Below the pieces are notes generated by a model. The model did not search any database. It was not told the DNA's origin and saw nothing but the letters and a program-made list of their open reading frames with translations. From assembly GCF_017051705.1 (NCBI RefSeq), contig NZ_JAFIDJ010000001.1, forward strand, positions 2,447,786 to 2,511,785: 64,000 nt of DNA, written 5' to 3'. The position numbers and the translations under genes are program-made. Origin of the DNA: Algoriphagus lutimaris (GTDB lineage: Bacteria > Bacteroidota > Bacteroidia > Cytophagales > Cyclobacteriaceae). This document shows, one piece after another, positions 36,944 to 45,401 of the stretch (position 1 is the stretch's first letter; each line of letters opens with the position of its first letter).

Positions 36944-37353
36944 CCCATCTCGATTTTAGGTAAATGGATTCTGAATCTATTAATCAGTTTCCGCTGTTCA
37001 GGTCCTGATGGCTATCGTGGATGAAATCCTGAACCTATATCATAGGATTTAAAATCCGAGTAAATAAGAAAGAGCGTAGTGTTGTCTTTAAGTGTTTTGA
37101 TCGAGAAGATAAAAACCTTTTGATCATACTTCGGGATTACAACCGCGATATTTATCGGTTTGAGAAGAGCGGAGTTCAAAAGCCTTATGGTCAAAAACTT
37201 TTAAGATCGGATAAAGAAAGAAATCATTGAAATTCTTATTTTAAGTTCAATACCAACTAACCCACTATCATCAAAACAACTAGTTAATCAATAGGATAGT
37301 TGTAATCGGGCTTTTTACTAAGTGTTGTGCTTCATTTTACCAACCAATAATCA
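36944..37353. repeat. repeat-bearing spacer with full R5-type module
   Basis: In order: AATCCT/AGGATT hairpin element (37019-37060), ACAACCGCGATATTTATC element (37131-37160), then a degenerate copy of the module GGTCAAAAACTTTTAAGATC...GAAATTCTTATTTTA (37170-37235), and finally AAGTGTTGTGCTTC (37320-37333), the conserved leader of the DUF6090 gene. No ORF. Confidence 0.65.
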
Positions 37354-38085
37354 ATGATAAAATTCTTCAGGAAAATTAGGCAAAACTTGCTGGAAAAGGG
37401 TCAGACTGGAAAGTACCTAAAATATGCGCTTGGGGAGATCGTACTTGTTGTTATTGGAATCTTAATAGCACTTCAGATCAACAATGCGAATGAAAGCTTA
37501 AAGCAAAAACGCAAAGCTAAAAACTACGAAAAGACTTTAATTACTGAACTTAACGCTGATTTGATGAGGATCAATCAGTTAGATACCTTATGTCAGAAAA
37601 TGCAAAAAGACATCAATGATTACCTCTCCTATTTCAAAAATCCGGATAAGGAATATAATGTAGTCATTCAAGAAATGGAAAAGGTGAACTATTACGGTGA
37701 TTTCTACCAAAGTATTGCCTATACCATCGATGATATTATTAATACGGGCAACCTAGAGCTATTTAACAAAGAGATCAAAAATGCCATTTTAGAATATAAA
37801 GCCACGCAGGATTTTTATGAAAAAAACAGAGATGAAGTGGTACAAAAATATGTTTTGAGTGATCTTGAATTTGAAAATGCGGTAGATATACTTTCATTTA
37901 GCGATCTCCCATCTGATAAATCTAAAAACCTGAATGACTGGCTATTTGATTTCAAATCAGAACAATACAAATTGTTCAATAATCGAGCGCTTTCTATTTT
38001 ACGGACTTACTATTTCCGGTCCGACCAAAACAATAAAATGAGACTTAGCATTGAAAACCTGCTAACAGAATTGGAAAAAGATTAA
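37354..38085 (+). CDS. DUF6090 family membrane protein, copy 3 of 6
   Basis: 243 residues. Head MIKFFRKIRQNLLEKGQTGK, membrane helix in GEIVLVVIGILIALQINNAN (about 30-48), then a helical outer domain with TIDDIINTGNLELFNKEIKN in the family's central position. The leader GTTGTGCTTCATTTTACCAA starting 30 bp upstream is almost the same as in copies 4, 5 and 6. A short hairpin with AAC...GTT ends follows the stop (38099-38149). Function unknown. Confidence 0.88.
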   Translation: MIKFFRKIRQNLLEKGQTGKYLKYALGEIVLVVIGILIALQINNANESLKQKRKAKNYEKTLITELNADLMRINQLDTLCQKMQKDINDYLSYFKNPDKEYNVVIQEMEKVNYYGDFYQSIAYTIDDIINTGNLELFNKEIKNAILEYKATQDFYEKNRDEVVQKYVLSDLEFENAVDILSFSDLPSDKSKNLNDWLFDFKSEQYKLFNNRALSILRTYYFRSDQNNKMRLSIENLLTELEKD

Positions 38086-38098
38086 ATAATGAAGCCAT

Positions 38099-38149
38099 AA
38101 CAACCCTTAAAATGAATGTTCTTACAGAATATTTTGAAAGTGTTGCTGC
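38099..38149 (+). other. short attC-like hairpin after DUF6090 copy 3
   Basis: AAC-CCTTAAAAT-GAATG-TTCT-TAC-AGAA-T-ATTTTGAAAG-T-GTT: nested stems AAAAT/ATTTT and TTCT/AGAA with unpaired bases, closed by AAC and GTTGCTGC. The expected complement GCACAAC of this cassette's 5' end is only partly present (GCCATAAC). Confidence 0.4.
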
Positions 38150-38229
38150 AAAATTGATTTTATAAAGGAATAGCAGATGGGACATAACCTAATCTCAGTT
38201 AGACCTTGCAATTTGTAACTAAAACAGCT

Positions 38230-38565
38230 ATGAAGAGTAAATTAATTTTATTTTCCCTCCTCTTATTAGTTTCATGTTCCAGTAAAAAAATCGAGGCAGA
38301 ATTTATTGAAATTGAGAATAACAATGCTCGATTTGAAATTGTGAATAACAGTGAGGAAGATATTGGCAAAATCACATTTGAAATAAGATACTTAGACAGT
38401 TCAGATGGCATATTACTTTTAGACACGGTATCCTATCAAATGAGTAATGAGGGTCAAAATGAGCCCCTTCCATTTTTAAAAGCGAATGATAGAACCTTTA
38501 TCGTTCAACGTGCACCTGATCAATGCAATAAGGCAGAAATAATGGTATTGGAAATTGGTCATTGA
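38230..38565 (+). CDS. small lipoprotein of unknown function
   Basis: 111 residues from the ATG at 38230; the frame is open eight codons further upstream without a better start. N-terminus MKSKLILFSLLLLVSCSSKK is a clear lipoprotein signal (Cys about 16). The mature part is a short beta-rich domain (FIEIENNNARFEIVNNSEED, ITFEIRYLD) resembling an immunoglobulin-like fold. No family recognised. It lies alone between repeats. Confidence 0.7.
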   Translation: MKSKLILFSLLLLVSCSSKKIEAEFIEIENNNARFEIVNNSEEDIGKITFEIRYLDSSDGILLLDTVSYQMSNEGQNEPLPFLKANDRTFIVQRAPDQCNKAEIMVLEIGH

Positions 38566-38882
38566 GAAGCAGATAATACATATAAACTAGCTTCAATACG
38601 ATAGAATGACCCTTGCGGTGAAACTCCCAAATTGACCACTGACCACTGACCACTGACCACTGAAAACTAATTCAGGATACTACAAACCTAGCAATAGCTC
38701 TTTTTCATTCATTATGTGGAAGTTATAAACCTGGTGATCAAAATCTTTAGGGAATTGTAAAGATGGAATCCAATGAAATCCATAATTTGGGTGAAACAGC
38801 GACACCCATATGGACATTGCAGATATATTCGCAATGGAATATTGTAGTTACGTATATACATGTGTTGGAAAAATAGACAAAT
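38566..38882. repeat. repeat-bearing spacer with GACCACT array and terminal hairpin
   Basis: Perfect 7-bp GACCACT array at 38633-38664, then the TGAAAACTAATTCAGGATAC element, a copy of the R5-type module (about 38712-38780), and a hairpin (about 38840-38866, GATATATTCGC...GTATATACATGTGTTGG) ending 16 bp before the next gene. No ORF. Confidence 0.65.
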
Positions 38883-40004
38883 ATGAAAATTAAGCTTTTG
38901 CTCATAACTGGAATTTGCATGCTCGCAATAGCATGCCAGAATCAAAAAGATGAATCACAGGCAGGTTCTGAAAGTGAGAATTCGGAAAATCAATTTGACT
39001 TACCTGATAGTTTGTCAACCAGAAGAATTTCTTTCGTTCTAAACCTGAAAAAATCTGTTGCTGAAAGGAATTGGCCTGAGTTTGGGGAAAAGAATAATGA
39101 AGGAACTTTAATTTACTTCGATGCAGATCGGTCTGAAGTGTTCTTCCCAGATTCACATGTAAATAAGAAATTGCACAACCCCAAAAAACACAGTGATAAT
39201 TATTGGCTAACAGGAAGGATAGACAGCATTCCTTATCACATGGAGGTAATGATCAGTTTCAATGAAGAAGATTCTTTAGAGTTCTTTTTTAAAAACCCTG
39301 TAGAACAATATTCTTCTGTGGAGGAAATAGGGAAATACATCCCTTCCGTTGAAAGTACAGAAATGTGGTCAACTATGGTTATTCATGAAATGTTTCATCA
39401 CTTTCAATACAACAATGAGAACTACTTGGAGTATGCTGAATCCGATATTGGAATTTTACCTTTTGACATTAGAAACTTGGTGGCATTATGTCAGGAAGAC
39501 AAGCAATTTCTAGCTATGATTCAGGATGAAAATAATATTCTAATGAAAGCCATTTCTGAGGATAGTAAAGATAATCGCGATTCTTTAATTACATCCTACT
39601 TGGACCAAAGGAAAAAGCGGATCACTAAATACGGTTCAGAACATCCCCATCTAGAACAGGTAGAAAACTATTATGTCATTCAAGAAGGATCGGCTAGGTA
39701 CATTGAGTATTACAGCATGTTTTCCCTTAATAATTACTTCAATAATTCTGATGCTCCAATAATCCATAACGATCCAAAGTTTATTTCTTATTCAGAATTT
39801 GAAGAAATTGATTTGGAAAATCATGCTTTTAATTATTTAGTCTATGCTGGTCCAACGGACTATCATTATACGATTGGCTTTAACATCATGCGCCTTTTGG
39901 ATGAATTGAAAATTGAGTACAAGAAATATCTGCTTAATAATCCAGAAAAAGGATTACACCAATATTTAGAGGATTATATAACTACTTTGCCAAACAAAAG
40001 CTAA
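38883..40004 (+). CDS. lipoprotein with gluzincin-like zinc protease motif
   Basis: 373 residues. Lipoprotein signal MKIKLLLITGICMLAIACQN (Cys 18). In mid-protein TMVIHEMFHHFQYN gives an HExxH motif (about residue 166-170), and YYVIQEGSARYIEYYSMF about 95 residues later supplies a candidate Glu zinc ligand, the pattern of gluzincin metallopeptidases. The peptidase family is not recognised and activity is inference. A single gene just after a GTGTTGG-ending hairpin. Confidence 0.68.
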   Translation: MKIKLLLITGICMLAIACQNQKDESQAGSESENSENQFDLPDSLSTRRISFVLNLKKSVAERNWPEFGEKNNEGTLIYFDADRSEVFFPDSHVNKKLHNPKKHSDNYWLTGRIDSIPYHMEVMISFNEEDSLEFFFKNPVEQYSSVEEIGKYIPSVESTEMWSTMVIHEMFHHFQYNNENYLEYAESDIGILPFDIRNLVALCQEDKQFLAMIQDENNILMKAISEDSKDNRDSLITSYLDQRKKRITKYGSEHPHLEQVENYYVIQEGSARYIEYYSMFSLNNYFNNSDAPIIHNDPKFISYSEFEEIDLENHAFNYLVYAGPTDYHYTIGFNIMRLLDELKIEYKKYLLNNPEKGLHQYLEDYITTLPNKS

Positions 40005-40563
40005 TAGCAATATCGTCCTGCTGGACATTACTGTTCATAGACAGACCGTCATTGAAAACCCTTTGAAGAGTTCCTGCTTACCGTTCTTATTTGTGAACGG
40101 AAAGGACATCCTTCAAAGGGTTTTATGTTTTACATCAGCCTTCGTCTCCGCTCAACCTGATAGTTTTACTTTGATATTTCGAAAGAAGATTTCTCAGTTC
40201 TCGAATAATCAGGGCTGGCAATTCCTCCTTCGAAATGACCTAATCACTATAGCGCCAACCTACCTCCGGCAGGCAAGCTGATCACTGATCACTGACCACT
40301 GACCACTGACCACTGACCACTGACCACTGAAAACTAATTCAGTATACTACAAACCTTTCAAAAATTCTTTTTCATCAAATGGGAGGAGATCATAAATCTT
40401 GTTATCATAAACTTTTGGGATAGGATAAAGATAGATTTCAATGAAATCCTTATATTAAATAAGGCACTTCACCTACTTGTGGATAATTGTGATATATACG
40501 CAATAGATTTTTGGAGTTGTGTATATACAAGTGTTGTGCTTCATTATGACCAACCAATAACCA
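40005..40563. repeat. long repeat-bearing spacer
   Basis: No ORF. In order: CCCTTTGAAGAGTTCC...GTGAACGG (about 40057-40100), the TTTCTCAGTTCTCGAATAAT element (40190-40245), a GACCACT array (40279-40328), the ACTAATTCAGTATACTACAA element, the R5-type module (40378-40455), and the terminal hairpin 40470-40539. Confidence 0.7.
40470..40539 (+). other. hairpin with GTGTT end in front of DUF6090 copy 4
   Basis: ACTTGT...TATATAC pairs with GTATATA...ACAAGT, the two arms separated by about 25 bp, and the element ends GTGTTGTGC. The same hairpin with small changes precedes most single genes of the array (for example 43080-43149, 49878-49953, 51207-51282). GTTGTGC (40533-40539) is the exact complement of GCACAAC at 41454-41460 after the gene. 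Confidence 0.6.
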
Positions 40564-41397
40564 ATGATTAAATTTTTTAGAAAAATTCGTCAAAACTTAC
40601 TAATGGAAAACAAAACTGGAAAGTATTTAAAATATGCTGTCGGTGAGATCTTACTCGTAATGGTCGGCATATTATTGGCTCTACAAGTAAACAATTGGAA
40701 TGAAAAACAAAAGAATGTTAAACTCGAAGTACATTATCTTAATAGACTTTTGAAAGATTTAGAACTGGACCTTGAGGATCTTGGCACAGTAATTATTTCA
40801 AATACAGTTAACTTAGTTTTGGCTGAAGACGCCTTATTAAAATTAGGTGCGGATACTACAATTTTGAGGCGTGATGCCCCTTCCGAGATTGCACATAAAG
40901 AAGCTACAATTATTGATCAATCAGTTATTTACTCAGGTTCAATTATTACGGACTACTCATTTCGCTTGGAGTCATTTGGCCACCAATTAACCCGACTTTT
41001 GCAGACTAGAGGATTTGATCTAACCCAAACGACAATTAATGACCTCCTATCCACGGGTAAGATTGAAGTAATCAGAAATAAAAATTTAAGACAAAAAATT
41101 CAATCGTACTATGCTGTGATGCAAAGTAACATTGGAAATGAGGAAGATTTGATTAATCGACACAGATACTACCTCCAGAGTGTTTTAAACGACGCTGGGA
41201 TTCCACCTTGGAGTAAATTGACCCTGGAAGAAGTAAAGGATATTACTGGAGTAGATAAAAGTCTTAAAACAGCCTTATATAATATTTATGAGGGCACTCA
41301 TATATCACTCAGAATCAACTACACAAATGATGGCTCGCTTTTTAAAAAAATACAACAATTGAAGAAAGAAATTAACGCTGAATTGGACTTATTATAG
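40564..41397 (+). CDS. DUF6090 family membrane protein, copy 4 of 6
   Basis: 277 residues, the longest copy. Head MIKFFRKIRQNLLMENKTGK, membrane helix VGEILLVMVGILLALQVNNW (about 29-47). The outer domain has an extra segment (RRDAPSEIAHKEATIIDQSV) before the central motif TTINDLLSTGKIEVIRNKNL. Both boundaries are well defined: TTGTGCTTCATTATGACC begins 30 bp upstream and GCACAAC plus a hairpin with an extrahelical A lie 57-118 bp downstream. Function unknown. Confidence 0.88.
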   Translation: MIKFFRKIRQNLLMENKTGKYLKYAVGEILLVMVGILLALQVNNWNEKQKNVKLEVHYLNRLLKDLELDLEDLGTVIISNTVNLVLAEDALLKLGADTTILRRDAPSEIAHKEATIIDQSVIYSGSIITDYSFRLESFGHQLTRLLQTRGFDLTQTTINDLLSTGKIEVIRNKNLRQKIQSYYAVMQSNIGNEEDLINRHRYYLQSVLNDAGIPPWSKLTLEEVKDITGVDKSLKTALYNIYEGTHISLRINYTNDGSLFKKIQQLKKEINAELDLL

Positions 41398-41453
41398 TTA
41401 CTTTAAGTATGGCAACTTAAATAATAAATTGAATAAATAAATAAATAACGAAA

Positions 41454-41521
41454 GCACAACAAAGCATAAAATGCTAATGGCTCCCATTCTGTCGCCACGC
41501 CATTTATGCGGGGCGTTTATC
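41454..41521 (+). other. attC-like site after DUF6090 copy 4
   Basis: GCACAAC (complement of the cassette's own first bases, GTTGTGC at 40533), then GCATAAA(A)TG pairing with CATTTATGC with one extrahelical A, inner TGGC/GCCA, closing GGGCGTTTATC. About 68 bp. Extrahelical bases and R''/R' complementarity are both integron attC hallmarks. Confidence 0.58.
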
Positions 41522-42067
41522 CATTTTGAATAGATTTGATCAGGAGGGCAATTTTCTTTTGTTCTTACCTCGGGATTGTAACCTCGATATTTATCTGATT
41601 TCGAGGAGCACATCCCGAAGAGTGGATAGCCTAAATAAAAAACCTCCGATATCTTCTCGACTCCGGAGGTTTACATTTTTCGGATATATTACGTTACTAG
41701 AGATTTCTCAGTTCCCGATAATCGGAACTTGAAGTTCCTCCTTCGAAATGACCTAATCACTATAGCGCCAACCTACCTCCGGCAGCCAATCTGACCACTG
41801 ACCACTGACCACTGACCACTGACCACTGACCACTGAAAACTAATTCAGTATACTACAAACCTAGCAATAGTTCTTTTTCATTTATTGTGTGGAAGTTATA
41901 AACCTGGTGATCAAAAACTTTAAGGTATGGTAGAGATGGAAGCCAATGAAATCCTTATTTTGGATTACCCAACACTGAACTAATACGGTTGAAGACCATG
42001 CAAATAGGTTTGCATAGGATATAGATTATTAGGTTTATACCCGTGTTGTCTAAAATTAATAAACGAT
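41522..42067. repeat. ORF-less repeat block N1
   Basis: Begins (from 41516) TTTATCCATTTTGAATAGAT, like the blocks at 43962, 50710 and 53244. In order: nested hairpin around ATTGTAACCTCGATATTTAT (41570-41625), terminator-like AACCTCCG/CGGAGGTT (41641-41671), TTTCTCAGTTCCCGATAATC element (about 41700), GACCACT array (41790-41837), R5-type module (41885-41962) and terminal hairpin to GTGTTGTC (41965-42050). No ORF. Confidence 0.68.
41637..41680. terminator. terminator-like hairpin AACCTCCG...CGGAGGTT
   Basis: Eight- or nine-bp stem with A- and T-rich flanks on both sides, so active in either direction. Related copies: 53348-53385 (good) and about 44087-44130 (decayed). Confidence 0.55.
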
Positions 42068-42877
42068 ATGAAAGGGTTACTTGTACTTGGATTGATTTTG
42101 ATTTCTCAATTTTCGATGGCTCAAGACACGATCTGTATAAACAAAACCATTGAGCACAAAATATATTCTGAATACTTAGAAGAAGAACGAAGCTATTGGA
42201 TTAGTTTACCGCTTAATTATTCAGATACATTAAGCTATCCTGTCATCTATGTCTTAGATGCCGAATGGAGGTTTGACTTAATAAGAAATATCACTTTTTA
42301 TTTAGGTGCAGACGGGAAAATTCAAAACTCAATCATTGTCGGTATTCCCCATATTGACTGGGAAGAAAAAAGAGGTCGAGACCTAACCTTTAGTCAATCA
42401 AGAAATGAATATGATGGAGAAAAAGTTGATTCAACCTGGTACAATGAGGCAAATTCAGGACAGGGCATGAAATTCTATCATTATTTTATTCATGAATTGA
42501 TTCCTGAAGTAAACAACAACTACCCCACCAATAGTTACGAAACATTGATCGGCCACTCTTATGGAGGTTATTTTGGAGGATATATCTTATCCTTAAATCA
42601 TCCCTTCGAAGTGATTCATATGTACGATCCTTCAATTTGGTTTAGCAATGGAGAAGTTATTAATAGGCTAAAAAACAATAATTTACAGAAGGAGGTAAAA
42701 ATACATTTAACGTATCAGCCTATCCCAGAATTCCACAAAAGTAAAATTGAAGAATTCATATCAGAGCTAGAGAAGAACCAGAAAGTAAGTTTAACAACTG
42801 AATTTTATAGGGATGAAACCCACAATTCTTTGTTTCTGGATAGTTTTTACCAAGGAATTACGAAAACTAATAAATGA
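42068..42877 (+). CDS. exported alpha/beta-hydrolase, esterase D/IroE-like
   Basis: 269 residues with a signal peptide (MKGLLVLGLILISQFSMAQD). The early YPVIYVLDAEWRFD strand, the nucleophile elbow TLIGHSYGGYFGG (Ser about 163) and a late DETHNSLF (His about 257) match the putative-esterase family that includes IroE, Fes and S-formylglutathione hydrolase relatives. The substrate is unknown. A single gene after a GTGTTGTC-ending hairpin; no downstream attC-like complement was found. Confidence 0.83.
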   Translation: MKGLLVLGLILISQFSMAQDTICINKTIEHKIYSEYLEEERSYWISLPLNYSDTLSYPVIYVLDAEWRFDLIRNITFYLGADGKIQNSIIVGIPHIDWEEKRGRDLTFSQSRNEYDGEKVDSTWYNEANSGQGMKFYHYFIHELIPEVNNNYPTNSYETLIGHSYGGYFGGYILSLNHPFEVIHMYDPSIWFSNGEVINRLKNNNLQKEVKIHLTYQPIPEFHKSKIEEFISELEKNQKVSLTTEFYRDETHNSLFLDSFYQGITKTNK

Positions 42878-43174
42878 CCTGATTTCACCACTGCCAACCT
42901 CCCTCCGGCAAGCAAGCTGATCACTGTCCACTGATCACTTTGAACTCATTCAGTATCCTAAAAACCTTTCAAAAGTTATTTTTCATCAATTGGGAGGAGA
43001 TCAAAAGCTTTTTGATCAAAAAAATTTTAGGATTGGATAAAGATAAATTTCAATGAAATCCTTAAATTATTATAGTCGCTCCACCTTCTTGTGGATAATT
43101 GTGATATATACACAATAGATTTTCGGAGTTGTATATACAAGTGTTGTGCTTCATTATGACCAACCACTGAGCAT
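42878..43174. repeat. repeat-bearing spacer with R5-type module and hairpin
   Basis: CTCCCTCCGGCAAGCAAGCTG-type element with short GATCACT repeats (42895-42945), R5-type module (about 43000-43068), terminal hairpin to GTGTTGTGC (43080-43149). No ORF. Confidence 0.68.
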
Positions 43175-43891
43175 ATGATAAAATTCTTTAAAAAGATTCG
43201 ACAAAGATTATTGACCGAAAATAAATTTAGTAAATACATCTTTTACGCGATAGGTGAAATTATTTTGGTTGTGGTTGGTATTCTAATAGCATTACAGGTT
43301 AATACCTGGAATGAATGGAGAAAGGACAGAAAACAAGAAAAAGAGATTTTAATCGACCTAAAACTGAACCTTGAAAATAACATAACCATTTTTAGAGCAA
43401 GAATAGATTATTTTAATTTTGGTCAAAAATCAGGTAAGATTATTATGGACGTGATTGATAATAAACTACCAAATCATGACTCACTGGGAATTTACTTTTT
43501 TAAGGCAACAGGAGGATATGGAGGAGCTGATGTAATTTCTTTCGTAGGCTATGAAGCATTTAGAAACAATGGATTTAGTCTTGTCGCTAATAAATCTTTA
43601 AAAGATGAGATATTGAAGTTGTTCGAAAACACTTATAGTCATTTAATTTCTATTGATGGAACATTTGTTCAACACAACTCATATCAAAGAGAGATTTTAG
43701 GGCAACTCTTCTATCAGAACGAAGATGATTCACTTATGCCTTATGACTATGATATGATTCTGAAATCTCAAACATACTATTCTTCGCTGACTGATTTCTA
43801 TCACAATTATGGATGGATGAAAGAGGAAACAAACAAAGGATTATCAGAAACTCGTAGAGTGCTAAAACTAATAAATGAAGAATTAGAATAA
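43175..43891 (+). CDS. DUF6090 family membrane protein, copy 5 of 6
   Basis: 238 residues. Head MIKFFKKIRQRLLTENKFSK, membrane helix IGEIILVVVGILIALQVNTW (about 29-47). The outer-domain motif GYEAFRNNGFSLVANKSLKD with EILKLFENTYSHL is closely matched by copy 6 (GYEMLKISGFDLLQSKSLKK), so copies 5 and 6 form a subgroup. Boundaries: TTGTGC leader at 43144 and an attC-like site at 43900-43967. Function unknown. Confidence 0.88.
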   Translation: MIKFFKKIRQRLLTENKFSKYIFYAIGEIILVVVGILIALQVNTWNEWRKDRKQEKEILIDLKLNLENNITIFRARIDYFNFGQKSGKIIMDVIDNKLPNHDSLGIYFFKATGGYGGADVISFVGYEAFRNNGFSLVANKSLKDEILKLFENTYSHLISIDGTFVQHNSYQREILGQLFYQNEDDSLMPYDYDMILKSQTYYSSLTDFYHNYGWMKEETNKGLSETRRVLKLINEELE

Positions 43892-43899
43892 AAACGAAC

Positions 43900-43967
43900 C
43901 ACCAACAGTGCATAAAATGTTCATTGCGAGCAAAAGCTCGCAACGCCATTTATGCTAACCGTTGTAT
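43900..43967 (+). other. attC-like site after DUF6090 copy 5
   Basis: CACCAAC, then GCATAAAATG (43910-43919) pairing with CATTTATGC (43947-43955) with one extra A, a perfect inner 8-bp stem TTGCGAGC/GCTCGCAA, and the end CCGTTGTAT. The expected complement of the cassette's first bases would be GCACAAC; CACCAAC differs by an insertion and an end base. Confidence 0.5.
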
Positions 43968-44548
43968 CCAATTTGAATAGCTTTGATAAAGAAGGTAATA
44001 TTCCTTTTAATAATACTTCGGGATTGCAACCGCGATATTTTTCGGGTCCCGAAGAGCACATCCCGAAGAGTAGATAACCAAAATAAAAAAAACTCTGAAA
44101 TCTTCCTGACTCAGGAGGTTTATATCTTTCAGCTTTTGTGCATTGCACAAGAGATTTCTCAGTTCCCAAATAACCGGGGCTGGCAGTTCCCCCTTCGAAA
44201 TGACCCAATCACCATATTGTCAACCTCCCTCAGGCAAGCAAGCTGATCACTGTCCACTGATCACTTTGAACTCATTCAGTATCCTACAAACCTTTCAAAA
44301 GTTATTTTTCATCAATTGGGAGGAGCTTATAACTCTTGTGATCAAAAAATTTTGGGCAAGGATAAAGATGGAAGTCGCTGAAAATCTTATTTTTATAAAA
44401 AGCACCATACCAACTCGTGGCTAATTGGGGTGTATTCGCTAAAGCATATTGGTGTCACATAAGTACAAGTGTTGGCAGCAATCAGGATAGTTCGATAACA
44501 ATAGCAAAACGATAAAAAGATTTTTAAAAATATTAGAGGCTTTAAAGG
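43962..44548. repeat. ORF-less repeat block N2
   Basis: Begins TTGTATCCAATTTGAATAG. Contains the nested hairpin CTTCGGGAT/ATCCCGAAG around ATTGCAACCGCGATATTTTT (44017-44072), a decayed terminator-like copy (44087-44130), the TTTCTCAGTTCCCAAATAAC element (about 44155-44210), short GATCACT repeats, the R5-type module (44320-44396) and a terminal hairpin whose end is GTGTTGGCAGC (44469-44479). No ORF. Confidence 0.68.
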
Positions 44549-45112
44549 ATGAAAAGTATGAGAAGCAAAAAAAAGGAAAATTTAATATTTATATGGCGAA
44601 TTACTGTGGCGCATACCATTGCATATTTCTGCGCTGGAATTTTTGCACTATTCGTAATAGATTATAAATCCTGGTTTTCAGAAGGTGCTATTTCATCTTT
44701 CATGTTACCAACGGATACGCCAATTGTTGCACTCGGGCCTGCATTCCAAATTATTAGAGGACTTATAATGGCGATGGTGTTATTGCCTTTGAGAAAAATA
44801 TTTATAGACGGGAATTACGGTTTTTTTAAGTTGTGGCTTTTGATATTAGGGCTTTCGGTATTTTCTACTTTCGCAGCCGCCATGGGTTCACTTGACGGGT
44901 TCATCTATACAAATGTTCCAATTATTGAACAAATAATGGGTTATCCTGAAGCATTATTGTGGGTTACACTATTCGTCGGAATATTAAAAGCATTTTATAA
45001 ATTGGAGAGCCGAGCGATCAACGTAATTGCCATCGTTTTTTTTGCTTTGATTATTTTCATGAGCATTATGGGATATTTAGAAGGGTTGGGAATTCTTGAT
45101 ACACAACAATAA
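44549..45112 (+). CDS. hypothetical integral membrane protein
   Basis: 187 residues with five likely membrane segments (about 12-36, 58-78, 90-112, 125-145, 155-177) and a basic N-terminus (MKSMRSKKKENLIF). No family recognised. It starts 78 bp after GTTGGCAGC (44471-44479). GTTGCTAAC (45128-45136), 15 bp after the stop, matches the expected complement GCTGCCAAC at 7 of 9, and both differences are C-to-T changes that still allow G-T pairing. Confidence 0.72.
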   Translation: MKSMRSKKKENLIFIWRITVAHTIAYFCAGIFALFVIDYKSWFSEGAISSFMLPTDTPIVALGPAFQIIRGLIMAMVLLPLRKIFIDGNYGFFKLWLLILGLSVFSTFAAAMGSLDGFIYTNVPIIEQIMGYPEALLWVTLFVGILKAFYKLESRAINVIAIVFFALIIFMSIMGYLEGLGILDTQQ

Positions 45113-45401
45113 AGGACATAAATGCCTGTTGCTAACATTTTGTATAGGTAATGTCCCTATCATACCATTTTCTGCCCAACAGATACCTTCGAGGAGCTAC
45201 TGTGTCCGGTTTTTACCAGTAAACGGAAAGGAACTTTTAACTCTTAGGTCAAAAACTTTTAGGATAAGGTAGAGATGAAAGTCATTGAAAATCTTAATTT
45301 GGATTGAACAATAACCAATTCACTCTGAACCAATTGAATAGTCACGAAATAGACTAAGCAGAACTAGGCTCTTATAAGAAGCGTTGGCAAACTTTGCAAA
45401 A
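45113..45401. repeat. repeat-bearing spacer
   Basis: GTTGCTAACATTTTGTATAG (attC-like left half), an ACCTTCGAGGAGCTACTGTG...GTAAACGG segment shared with 34277 and 40057, a shortened R5-type module (45238-45300), and an imperfect hairpin ending GCGTTGGC (45305-45389). No ORF. Confidence 0.6.

Noticed and set aside
38633-38664. GACCACT arrays as CRISPR
   Set aside because: Simple 7-bp tandem units with no spacers and no cas genes anywhere in the window.
41398-41613. Minus-strand frames in the spacers (also at 43921, 37012, 47291, 51099) and plus frames such as 40063-40281
   Set aside because: They are translations of the dispersed repeats, give similar peptides only because the DNA is repeated, and have no domain, good start or ribosome site.
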